A stretch of DNA of 8,012 nucleotides, taken from positions 1 to 8,012 of the forward strand of contig WGEI01000571.1 in the NCBI GenBank assembly GCA_015492875.1, written 5' to 3'. Shown here one piece after another: positions 1 to 7,043 of the stretch. The position numbers and the translations under genes were made by a program. This DNA comes from Anaerolineae bacterium. Its GTDB lineage: Bacteria; Chloroflexota; Anaerolineae; Aggregatilineales; Phototrophicaceae. How positions within the stretch are numbered: position 1 is the stretch's first letter; each line of letters starts with the position of its first letter. Below the pieces are notes generated by a model that ran no database searches, was not told the DNA's origin, and saw only the letters and a program-made list of their open reading frames with translations.

Positions 1-1
1 C

Positions 2-952
2 TCTTTGGATGATATTACGGCAGAGGCCGAAGCGCGTTTGTTCAGCATCACCGAAGAGCAATTCAAGCGCGAGTTCATCCCATTAGAGACGGCTATCAGC
101 GAATATTTTGATAAAGTTGAGGAACAGCTCAATACGCAGCGCGCGCTAGGCTTGCCGACGGGTTTCCGCGATTTGGATATTCTATTGGGCGGCTTTCAAA
201 AATCTGACCTCATCGTTTTCGCCGGTCGCCCCGGCATGGGGAAAACCGCATTTATGTTATCGGTGGCGCTTAATGCCGCGCGCTTTGGTGCACGGGTAGC
301 GCTCTTCACAATGGAGATGGGGCATGAGCAAATTTCGCAGCGCCTCATTGCGATGGAGACGGGCATTAACATGCAAAAACTGCGGCTGGCAGAATTAAAC
401 GCCAGCGAACTGCGCCGCTTCATCGAAGCGACAGACCGCCTATCGCAACTGCAAATTTTCATTGATGATACTCCAGCGCTGACGCCTGTTGAAATGCGGG
501 TCAAATGTCGGCGGTTAGCCCATGAACATGGCGTCGATATGATCATGGTGGACTATATGCAGCTGATGAATGCGGGCGATATGTATAAGAATAACCGTGT
601 TCAGGAAATCAGCTATATCAGCCGCAGCTTAAAAGAGCTGGCTAGAGAGTTAAATGTGCCCCTATTCAGCGCGGCACAGCTATCGCGTGCGGTAGAGCAG
701 CGGCAAGATAAACGCCCGCAGCTTTCTGACCTGCGCGAAAGTGGTAGTATTGAGCAGGATTCTGACATTGTGATGTTCTTATATCGTGATATTGTGTATA
801 ACGAGGCGACGGAATTCCCCAATCAAGCGGATGTCATTGTGGCCAAGCATCGTAACGGGCCAACGGGCACTATACAGCTTTACTTTGATGCCAACGCGAC
901 AAAATTCCGCGATGCTAAAGTGCACCGTGTTGATATGAGTGAATTAGGTTAA
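2..952 (+). CDS. dnaB: Replicative DNA helicase DnaB, C-terminal part (5' end outside window)
   Basis: RecA-fold motor domain of the hexameric replicative helicase that unwinds DNA ahead of the fork. The open frame runs in from the left edge, so the N-terminal helical domain (roughly 130-150 residues in the family) and the true start are missing; the first visible residues (SLDDITAEAEARLFSI) match the linker region. Counting from the TTG at 5, Walker A is GRPGMGKTA at residues 74-82, Walker B is MIMVDYMQLM at 179-188, the conserved stretch LSRAVEQR...LSDLRESGSIEQDSDIV lies at 226-256, and the arginine-finger segment KHRNGPTG is at 281-288. All catalytic motifs look intact, with no intein. The stop codon at 950-952 lies 5 bp before a DnaD-like gene, and a helicase loader follows, so this is the head of a primosome gene cluster. 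Identification is very secure; the length of the whole protein cannot be judged here. Confidence 0.97.
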   Translation, partial: SLDDITAEAEARLFSITEEQFKREFIPLETAISEYFDKVEEQLNTQRALGLPTGFRDLDILLGGFQKSDLIVFAGRPGMGKTAFMLSVALNAARFGARVALFTMEMGHEQISQRLIAMETGINMQKLRLAELNASELRRFIEATDRLSQLQIFIDDTPALTPVEMRVKCRRLAHEHGVDMIMVDYMQLMNAGDMYKNNRVQEISYISRSLKELARELNVPLFSAAQLSRAVEQRQDKRPQLSDLRESGSIEQDSDIVMFLYRDIVYNEATEFPNQADVIVAKHRNGPTGTIQLYFDANATKFRDAKVHRVDMSELG

Positions 953-957
953 GCGCC

Positions 958-1662
958 ATGCAGGAATTCAAAGGCTTTACCCCGGGCAAGAAGCATTTTA
1001 CACGCATACCGGCTGAATTTTTCACCGAGTTGTTGCCACATATTGACGATGCAAATGAGTTGAAGCTAACGCTATTTTGCTTTTGGGCATTAGAGCAAAA
1101 AACGGGTGAATATCGCTATTTGCAGTATCAAGATTTCACCAGTAACGCATGGCTGATGCAGGGATTCGGCGACGACACCACAGAGGCTGAAACCGCGCTG
1201 AAAGCGGCTTTACAGCAGATGATTAAGCGTAAAACGCTGTTGGTGGCAACTATCGATATTGAGGGCGAACCTTATACCCTTTATTTTATGAACACGCCAA
1301 AGGGACGCGCGGCTATTCAACAAATTGAAGCAGGGCAATGGCGTCCTGATAAGCTGCAAAACCCTGTGGAAATTTTGCCACCGCGCCCATCAATTTATGT
1401 ATTATACGAAGAGAACATTGGACCGCTAACCCAGCTCATCAGCGAAGCACTACGAGATGCAGAGCAAGAGTATCCGATTGAATGGATAAAAGAAGCGATT
1501 GAAATAGCGGTCTTCAACAATAAACGCAACTGGCATTATATTCAGGCGATTTTGCGCCGCTGGGAACAAGAGGGCAAAAGCCGTGAAATCAATAAGACAA
1601 ATTCTGGCGGAGATGGAACGCAGTACGCCTCCGGCAAATATGCAGACATCATCACCCACTAG
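958..1662 (+). CDS. DnaD-domain primosome / replication initiation protein
   Basis: Protein of 234 residues. The C-terminal part (about 144-208) resembles the DnaD/DnaB_2 domain of Gram-positive primosome proteins. It has YEENIGPLTQLISEAL, then WIKEAIEIAVFNNKRNWHYI and QAILRRWEQEG, with the typical aromatic-rich motif Y194xxxIxxxW202. The N-terminal 115 residues look like a winged-helix-type module (helical KLTLFCFWALEQKTG, then a beta-rich YTLYFMNTP), but no specific family is recognised. In Bacillus, DnaD-type proteins remodel DNA and help recruit the helicase and loader at oriC or stalled forks. By context, between dnaB and a DnaC/DnaI-like loader, the same job is inferred. The start is ATG 958, with a weak TTAGG 9 nt upstream. 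The tail (about 209-234) is low in hydrophobics, overlaps the next gene by 80 bp in another frame, and is probably disordered. Confidence 0.85.
   Translation: MQEFKGFTPGKKHFTRIPAEFFTELLPHIDDANELKLTLFCFWALEQKTGEYRYLQYQDFTSNAWLMQGFGDDTTEAETALKAALQQMIKRKTLLVATIDIEGEPYTLYFMNTPKGRAAIQQIEAGQWRPDKLQNPVEILPPRPSIYVLYEENIGPLTQLISEALRDAEQEYPIEWIKEAIEIAVFNNKRNWHYIQAILRRWEQEGKSREINKTNSGGDGTQYASGKYADIITH
1570..1574 (+). promoter_or_regulatory. Ribosome binding site for the helicase loader (GAGGG)
   Basis: GAGGG lies 8 nt before GTG 1583, inside the coding sequence of the DnaD-like gene. It favours the GTG start over ATG 1613, whose nearest purine run (GGCGGAG) abuts the start codon, and over ATG 1640, which has no clear site. 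This choice makes the overlap with the upstream gene 80 bp. Confidence 0.5.
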
Positions 1663-2968
1663 CGATGAAGAGCGGTGTCAAACTTGTGGCATGGAGGATA
1701 TTTGTGGCGGTTTAGGCGTCGTCAAATACGACGTGCCGCCAGAGCACCCGCGTTTTGGTAAGTTCTATCGTTGTCCCAATTATCCAGTAGAAATTGATGA
1801 TGCTTGGCAAGAGATACTCAGGCGCTGGAGTAATTTAGAAGCGCTGGCCGATAAAACTTTCGCCAATTTTGAGACAGACCTCATCACCCGCGGCTATAGC
1901 GAACGGCAAATTAACGCCTTGATATTGGCGAGAAATGCCGCCATACAATTCGCGGAAGCGCCTTATGGTTGGCTGCTTATGGAAGGCTCGTATGGTACGG
2001 GCAAAACGCATCTGGCGGCGGCAGTCGGTAATGTGCAAATTCGGCGGGGGAGAACGGTTGTTTTTGTCACTGCGCCAGATTTGTTAGACCATTTGCGCGG
2101 GGCATATGCTTCTGATGATGAGTTGGGTTATGATGCCACGTTTGACCGTATGCGCAATATCGATATGTTGATACTAGATGACTTAGGTGTGGAAAACCCC
2201 AGCCCTTGGGCACAAGAAAAGTTATTCCAGTTGCTCAACCATCGCTATACCCATAAATTGCCGACGGTGATTACGACTAACGCAGATATTGACGAACTAG
2301 ACCCACGCTTACGCAGCCGTTTGCTGGATGAAAAATTTACGCGGCATATCGCGCTATATGTGCCAGACTATCGCACAGCCAAGCGCAGTGGCGCAATGCC
2401 CCAATTGTGGGATATATCACCTTATCAAAGCATGATATTTGAAACGTTCGATATTAGCGCCCCCTTCCCGCAAGAAGAGCGTAACCTGCGAACTGCGCTT
2501 GAGGTCGCTTGGCGCTATGCGGAGAAGCCGAACGGCTGGATATTATTCACAGGCAAGCCGGGCACAGGAAAAACCCACCTCGCAGCGGCTATTGCCCAGC
2601 ATATTCAACACGCACAATCCTCTTCTGAGCCAGACCAGATTGTCTTTCTATCTCTGAGTGAGCTTTTAACATTCAACCGTCAAGCATCGCAGGATTTTGA
2701 CTTAAAGCTTTCTATAGCACGGTCAACGCCGTATCTCGTGCTTGATAGTGTATATAATCCCACATCATCATGGGCTAAAGAGATACTCTTCTCGTTGGTA
2801 GATTACCGTTATGTGCGGCGCTTACCTACGGTATTGACAACAACCCACCACATCGAGGAAATTGATGAGCGCATTCGGGTGCGATTAATCGATACGCGCC
2901 TTTGCCAAATTCTCGCCATTACAGCCCGTCCCTATGTTGAGCGTATCCGCCAACAGCGCGGGGAATAA
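1583..2968 (+). CDS. DnaC/DnaI-like helicase loader with two tandem AAA+ domains
   Basis: Protein of 461 residues, about one and a half times the length of usual DnaC/DnaI loaders (about 250-310). Residues 32-64 carry a probable zinc-binding segment (C32xxC35, C41, C64, with DVPPEHPRFGK between). The first AAA+ module (about 92-262) has Walker A GSYGTGKTH (135-143), Walker B MLILDDLG (195-202), sensor-I-like TVITTN (228-233) and a SRLLD/R finger region (245-254). The second module (about 285-450) is a clear copy: FETFD, NGWILFTGKPGTGKTH (Walker A 324-332), WAKEILFSLVDYRYVRRLPT. Its Walker B reads LVLDS (385-389) and its sensor reads TTTHH, so it may bind ATP without hydrolysing it well. The start is taken as GTG 1583 with GAGGG 8 nt upstream, overlapping the DnaD-like gene; ATG 1613 and ATG 1640 are alternatives. 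The inferred role is loading the adjacent DnaB; the two-module form is unusual. Confidence 0.87.
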   Translation: MKSIRQILAEMERSTPPANMQTSSPTSDEERCQTCGMEDICGGLGVVKYDVPPEHPRFGKFYRCPNYPVEIDDAWQEILRRWSNLEALADKTFANFETDLITRGYSERQINALILARNAAIQFAEAPYGWLLMEGSYGTGKTHLAAAVGNVQIRRGRTVVFVTAPDLLDHLRGAYASDDELGYDATFDRMRNIDMLILDDLGVENPSPWAQEKLFQLLNHRYTHKLPTVITTNADIDELDPRLRSRLLDEKFTRHIALYVPDYRTAKRSGAMPQLWDISPYQSMIFETFDISAPFPQEERNLRTALEVAWRYAEKPNGWILFTGKPGTGKTHLAAAIAQHIQHAQSSSEPDQIVFLSLSELLTFNRQASQDFDLKLSIARSTPYLVLDSVYNPTSSWAKEILFSLVDYRYVRRLPTVLTTTHHIEEIDERIRVRLIDTRLCQILAITARPYVERIRQQRGE

Positions 2969-2987
2969 ACACTTTCATGGGGTTTAT

Positions 2988-3836
2988 ATGACTGTAACAT
3001 TGTATGAACGTCGCTACCAACGAGCGGTTATGGATTTACTATTTCGTAGCCATTATGTGCACTATCACCTTGATTGGCATGATACTGATGAATGGCTCAA
3101 TAATAAGGATGCCCCCACCTTTATTTTAAGGGATGAAAACCGGATTATCGGCGTGTTGGGGGTATCAATCCCTTTAGCGGGCACATGCTGGTTGCGGTTA
3201 GCGGCGGTTGTTGATGGTGTCGATATTCAACATGCAATAGAAAGACTTTGGCAATCGCTTCATGCGCATTTGCAAGTGCAAGAGGTGAATAGCGTTTGGA
3301 TTTTGGGCGTTCATGATTGGCTCACGCCCCTTTTGCAATATCTGGATTTCCGCTATGTTGAGGATGTGGTGACCCTTCGGCGTAATACTTCTGCTTTACC
3401 CCCAGCACCACAGTCGAATATAGCGATTGAGATACGCACTTTGTGTACGGAAGATGTGCCTGTAGTGGCGACAGTCGATAGGCAAGCATTTCATCCACCC
3501 TGGCAGATGACCGATGATGATGTTTACCATGCGTTAAGACATGCCGCTATTGCGACAGTGGCACAGGTGGATAATGCCATTGTCGGCTATCAAATCAGCA
3601 CAAAATCACACGCCATCGCTCATTTAGCGCGTTTAGCTGTACATCCTGCTATGCAGGGGCGCAAAATTGGCGCAGCCTTGCTCGATGATATGATTCGCCG
3701 TTTTCAAAGGCGGGGCATCACGACCATGACAGTCAACACCCAAGCCAGCAACATACATTCTCAAAAGCTATATAACCGCTATTACTTTGAGCGCAATGGC
3801 TATGACTTTCCCGTTTGGCGTTTTACACTCACATAG
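2988..3836 (+). CDS. Two-domain GNAT-family N-acetyltransferase
   Basis: Protein of 282 residues from ATG 2988. The C-terminal GNAT domain (about 146-282) is well preserved. Motif A is RLAVHPAMQGRKIGAALL (215-232), with the Q-G-R-x-I-G-A acetyl-CoA pyrophosphate loop, and VNTQASNIHSQKLYNRYYF (249-267) is followed by the NGYD ending typical of RimI-like enzymes. The N-terminal half (about 1-133) also has a GNAT-like outline (TFILRDENRIIGVLGVS as a beta-hairpin, a tail FRYVEDVVTLRRN) but lacks an evident acetyl-CoA loop, so it is probably a degenerate partner domain, as in other tandem GNAT proteins. It would transfer an acetyl group from acetyl-CoA to an amine; the substrate cannot be read from sequence. 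The start at 2988 leaves a 19-bp gap after the loader. An in-frame ATG at 2934 would overlap the loader and adds an unconserved-looking leader. Probably co-transcribed with its neighbours. Confidence 0.85.
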   Translation: MTVTLYERRYQRAVMDLLFRSHYVHYHLDWHDTDEWLNNKDAPTFILRDENRIIGVLGVSIPLAGTCWLRLAAVVDGVDIQHAIERLWQSLHAHLQVQEVNSVWILGVHDWLTPLLQYLDFRYVEDVVTLRRNTSALPPAPQSNIAIEIRTLCTEDVPVVATVDRQAFHPPWQMTDDDVYHALRHAAIATVAQVDNAIVGYQISTKSHAIAHLARLAVHPAMQGRKIGAALLDDMIRRFQRRGITTMTVNTQASNIHSQKLYNRYYFERNGYDFPVWRFTLT

Positions 3837-3846
3837 GTAGACAATT

Positions 3847-4842
3847 ATGACCATTATTTATCAAGAAGAAGATGGCGACCTCGCTTATTTAACGGGGAAA
3901 ACAATCGGTATCCTTGGCTACGGGAATTTAGGCCGCCCATTAGCGCTCAACCTGCGAGATAGCGGCATTCGCCCTATTGTTGGCGTTCGAGATGCTGAAC
4001 GCGGCGCACAAGCCCGTGCGGATGGTTTGCGTACGGGAGACATTGATGTGATTACTCAAGAGAGTGACATCATTTTAATGATGATTCCTGATGAGGCGAT
4101 GCCACAGGTGTATTTAGACCTTGTAGCGCCGTCACTCAAACGGGGCAATATGCTAGTGTTCAGTAGTGGCTATAACATTACATTTGGCTTCATTGAAGTG
4201 CCGCCATTCGTTGATGTGGGGCTTATTGCCCCGCGCACATTGGGCGCGAGTGTGCGAGAACGCTATCTTGATGGGCGCGGTTTCTATAGTTTTGTTGGCG
4301 TTGGGCAAGATATGAGCGGAATTGCGTGGCCAACCTTGCTGGCGCTGGCAAAGGCCATAGGCGCATTGAAAGCTGGCGCAGTAGAAGTGAGCATGGAACA
4401 AGAAGCCGAGTTAGATTTATTCATCCAACAAGCGATTTTACCAATATTGCACTTAGTGATCACCACAGCGGCTAATCTGCTCCTTAATTTAGGCTATCCA
4501 CCTGAAGCGGCATTTTTAGACTTATACATTTCGGGTGAATTGCGAGACTATTTAGACAAAGCGGGGGAAGCGGGGTTGATGAGCGCCTTACGGCTATCGT
4601 CGTTGACAGGGCAATACGGCGTGCTCAGCCGATTGACGCGCTTCAAAGATTTGAAGTTAGAACGTTTGATGGAGCTGACACTCGAAGAAATCCGTAACGG
4701 TGAATTCTCTAAAGAGTGGTCTAAAGAGTATGCCGATGGCTATCGCCGCTTGAAAAACTTATTGAAAGAGCAAGAGCAACTCGATATTTGGGAGATGGAA
4801 CAGCAAACGCTGGATATATTAAAAGGCCGCTTCCTGCTTTAG
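3847..4842 (+). CDS. Divergent ketol-acid reductoisomerase (KARI)-like NAD(P)-binding protein
   Basis: Protein of 331 residues, the length of class I KARI (IlvC), and collinear with it. The N-terminal Rossmann domain has GILGYGNLGRPLALNLRDSG (21-40), very close to the KARI GYGSQGHAxALNLRDSG stretch, then VGVRD, SDIILMMIPDE (73-83), PSLKRGNMLVFSSGYNITF and PPFVDVGLIAP. The C-terminal helical domain follows (GAVEVSMEQEAELDLFIQQ, ELRDYLDKAGEAGLMSA, LTGQYG). Key residues differ from the enzyme: the His of HGFNI is Ser107, the Lys of APKGPGH is Arg130 (APRTLGA), and the metal-binding DLFGEQ is DLFIQQ, keeping D190 but with Gln194 for Glu. It is therefore unlikely to perform the acetohydroxyacid isomeroreductase step of branched-chain amino acid synthesis; a different NAD(P)-dependent or regulatory role is possible. 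AGGTAG at 3835-3840 serves as the ribosome site and overlaps the GNAT stop codon. No other ilv gene is present. Confidence 0.83.
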   Translation: MTIIYQEEDGDLAYLTGKTIGILGYGNLGRPLALNLRDSGIRPIVGVRDAERGAQARADGLRTGDIDVITQESDIILMMIPDEAMPQVYLDLVAPSLKRGNMLVFSSGYNITFGFIEVPPFVDVGLIAPRTLGASVRERYLDGRGFYSFVGVGQDMSGIAWPTLLALAKAIGALKAGAVEVSMEQEAELDLFIQQAILPILHLVITTAANLLLNLGYPPEAAFLDLYISGELRDYLDKAGEAGLMSALRLSSLTGQYGVLSRLTRFKDLKLERLMELTLEEIRNGEFSKEWSKEYADGYRRLKNLLKEQEQLDIWEMEQQTLDILKGRFLL

Positions 4843-4857
4843 GAGAAGAAGCGGCCT
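4824..4857 (-). terminator. Rho-independent terminator between convergent operons, spanning the KARI-like stop codon
   Basis: A perfect 10-bp inverted repeat, AGGCCGCTTC (4824-4833) and GAAGCGGCCT (4848-4857), encloses a 14-nt loop. Read on the minus strand, the hairpin comes 10 bp after the ATPase stop codon and is followed by TTT, then AATATATCC, a short weak U-tract. Read on the plus strand, the stop codon TAG (4840-4842) of the KARI-like gene lies in the loop and no good U-run follows. It is therefore best assigned to the metal operon, with possible two-way function. Confidence 0.72.
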
Positions 4858-4867
4858 GAAATCCTCC

Positions 4868-7039
4868 TTAACCGGCTGTTTGGCGCTTCGGGCGCATACC
4901 ATTCAAGGTCACTAAGAGTGAAACGCCAACATCTGCCAGTACAGCCATCCATAAAGAGGCCAAGCCCAACAGCGCCAAGACGATGAACAGCGCCTTGACA
5001 CCAAAGCTGAGGGCGATATTTTGTTTGATGAGGCGGCGGGCAAAACGCGCCAAACGAATAGCAAGCGGCAATTTGTTCAGGTCATCGCTCATTAAAGCAA
5101 CGTCTGCCGTTTCGAGCGCTTGTGCACTACCAGCCGCGCCCATGGCAATGCCAACTGTAGCGGCAGCAAGAGCGGGTGTATCGTTCACGCCATCGCCGAC
5201 CATAGCGATATGCTCAAAGCGCTGGCGCAAATCTTGTACCACCTGCACTTTATCTTCGGGCAATAGTTCAGCGTGAATTTCATCAAGGCCTAATTGTTGC
5301 CCGATAGCTTGGGCGGCTCGACGGTTATCGCCAGTAGACATCACCGTATATAACCCCAAACCTCGCAATTGCTCTATGGCCTTTACACCTTCATCGCGTA
5401 CTGTATCAGCCACGCTGATGAAACCACGCACCCGCTCACCATCATGCAAGAGCATGGCCGTTTGCCCTTGCTTCTCAAAATTAGCGACTTGCTCACATAT
5501 TTCGGAGGGGTGTGGATAATCGGCATCAAACCAGCGATGGTTGCCGATAGTTACCTGCTGGCTAGCGATTTGCCCTGTAACGCCCTGCCCGGCTAAAGTC
5601 GTTACAGTTTCGGCAACGGGATAACGTGCATCTAAAGCGCGGTCTTGGGCAGCATTGACGACGGCTTGCGCCAACGGGTGAGAGCTACCCCGCTCTACGG
5701 CGGCGGCAAGCGCCAAAACATCATCGCAAAGCTCGCAATCTGCGCCGGTATCGCAATCCACCGAGCGCCAATATTGCACCAGTGGACGGCCTTTGGTCAG
5801 CGTACCTGTTTTATCAAAGATCATCGCTTTTAGCGTCCCTAAAGCTTCTAGGTGTGCGCCACCTTTAATGAGCACGCCTTGACGCGCGGCAGCGGTAATA
5901 GCGCTGATGACGGTCACAGGAGTGCTGATAACCAGGGCACAGGGGCAGGCGATAACCAAAAGTGCCAACGCACGATAGAGCCAGCCATGCCCTTCTGGTG
6001 TATCGTAAAAAGGCGCGTTGAATAGCAGAGGTGGCACAATCGCAACTAACAAGGCCAATATCGCCACTGCGGGCGTATAATACTGGGCGAAACGGTCTAC
6101 CACACGTTGGCTAGGGGCGCGGGCGCTCTGCGCTTCTTCTACCAAGCGGATAATGCGGTTGAGGGTATTATCTTCTGCGAGCGCCGTCACCCGAATGCGC
6201 AGTGTGCCGTTACCATTGACCGTTGCGGTATATACTTCGTCGCCCACTGTTTTATGGACGGGCACACTTTCGCCAGTGATAGGGGATTGATCGATAGCAC
6301 TCTCACCAGCGATGATTTCACCATCAACGGGGATACGCTCCCCAGCTTTGACCAATACTTCATCGCCGATTTCAACTTCTTCAACAGGTAATAGCAACTC
6401 CTGCCCATCACGAATAACAAGCGCTTGTTGCGGTTTGAGCGCCATCAGTGCGCCAATACTGGCGCGGGCGCGGCTGGCAGTATAGCCCTCTAACGCCTCG
6501 CCAATGACGAAGAGGAAGATAACCGTAGCTGCCTCTAAATACTCGCCAATTACTAAAGCGCCTATTGTGGCAATGGTCATCAGGGCATTGATGTTAAATG
6601 TGTGGTTAATGCGTAGACCGTTCCAACCGCTGAGTGCGATGGGATAGAGCATCACTAAAAGCATGATGGAATAGAGTAAAGCACTTACCGACTGCGGTAT
6701 GCCAACGACAGAGAGTAACAAGGTCAAAAGGACACCAGCGCCACCCAATAGAGCGATGCGCGTCTCGAAGCGGCTGCGTATATAATCCCAAAAGCCCAAA
6801 ACGCCGCCCCGTGTCGCCCCAGATGAAGCGGTATCGGGATGCTCTATCGTCTTGCCAAGCGCCTCAACCCGCTGGCGCAAAGTCTCAAAATCGACATCGC
6901 CCTCTAGTAACATCTTGCCGCTAGCGAAATCGACCCGCACATCCAAGACACCGTCCAAACGCGACACGCCCTCTTCCACTTCTGTGGCGCAATGGGCGCA
7001 GTCCATATTCCCAATAACAAACGTCTGCTTTTCACTCAT
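4868..7039 (-). CDS. P1B-type heavy-metal exporting ATPase (Zn/Cd/Pb, ZntA/CadA group)
   Basis: Protein of 723 residues that pumps divalent soft metals out across the inner membrane using ATP. Counted from ATG 7039: an HMA domain with the metal-binding GNMDCAHC (10-17); eight expected membrane segments; TGE actuator loop (255-257); the CPC metal motif in the sixth helix (365-367, ACPCALVIS); phosphorylation site DKTGT (D409); HP of the nucleotide domain (454-455); hinge GDGVND (615-620). The last membrane pair carries K682 (GVKALF) and D703 (LADVGVSLLVTLNGMR), the signature of the Zn/Cd/Pb subgroup rather than copper pumps. A short Cys/Asp-rich segment (C429, C435, C438) sits at the start of the nucleotide-binding domain. 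ATG 7039 is chosen because AGGAG stands 7 nt upstream; upstream ATGs at 7060 and 7072 lie inside the arsR gene with no good site. It is co-transcribed with the metal sensor 4 bp upstream. Confidence 0.95.
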   Translation of the reverse strand: MSEKQTFVIGNMDCAHCATEVEEGVSRLDGVLDVRVDFASGKMLLEGDVDFETLRQRVEALGKTIEHPDTASSGATRGGVLGFWDYIRSRFETRIALLGGAGVLLTLLLSVVGIPQSVSALLYSIMLLVMLYPIALSGWNGLRINHTFNINALMTIATIGALVIGEYLEAATVIFLFVIGEALEGYTASRARASIGALMALKPQQALVIRDGQELLLPVEEVEIGDEVLVKAGERIPVDGEIIAGESAIDQSPITGESVPVHKTVGDEVYTATVNGNGTLRIRVTALAEDNTLNRIIRLVEEAQSARAPSQRVVDRFAQYYTPAVAILALLVAIVPPLLFNAPFYDTPEGHGWLYRALALLVIACPCALVISTPVTVISAITAAARQGVLIKGGAHLEALGTLKAMIFDKTGTLTKGRPLVQYWRSVDCDTGADCELCDDVLALAAAVERGSSHPLAQAVVNAAQDRALDARYPVAETVTTLAGQGVTGQIASQQVTIGNHRWFDADYPHPSEICEQVANFEKQGQTAMLLHDGERVRGFISVADTVRDEGVKAIEQLRGLGLYTVMSTGDNRRAAQAIGQQLGLDEIHAELLPEDKVQVVQDLRQRFEHIAMVGDGVNDTPALAAATVGIAMGAAGSAQALETADVALMSDDLNKLPLAIRLARFARRLIKQNIALSFGVKALFIVLALLGLASLWMAVLADVGVSLLVTLNGMRPKRQTAG

Positions 7040-7043
7040 ATTG

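Noticed and set aside
196..822. Minus-strand open frames opposite dnaB (196-546 and 613-822)
   Set aside because: They are shadows of the conserved helicase motor domain; their products are Ser/Arg-rich without recognisable domains.
2934..2987. Longer start of the GNAT gene at ATG 2934
   Set aside because: It would overlap the loader by 35 bp and adds 18 residues with no family resemblance; ATG 2988 gives a clean 19-bp gap.
3847..4842. Calling this gene a functional ilvC
   Set aside because: The fold matches KARI, but catalytic His, Lys and one metal-ligand Glu are replaced and no other ilv gene is near.
5369..6391. Plus-strand open frames opposite the metal ATPase (5369-5596, 5645-5833, 6107-6391)
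   Set aside because: They are antisense shadows of a strongly conserved P-type ATPase, with no recognisable domain or ribosome site.
4868..7039. Copper-exporting ATPase (CopA) assignment
   Set aside because: CPC is shared with copper pumps, but the last membrane helices carry K682 and the LADVGVSLLVTLN segment of the Zn/Cd/Pb group, and the paired repressor has a SmtB-type zinc site.
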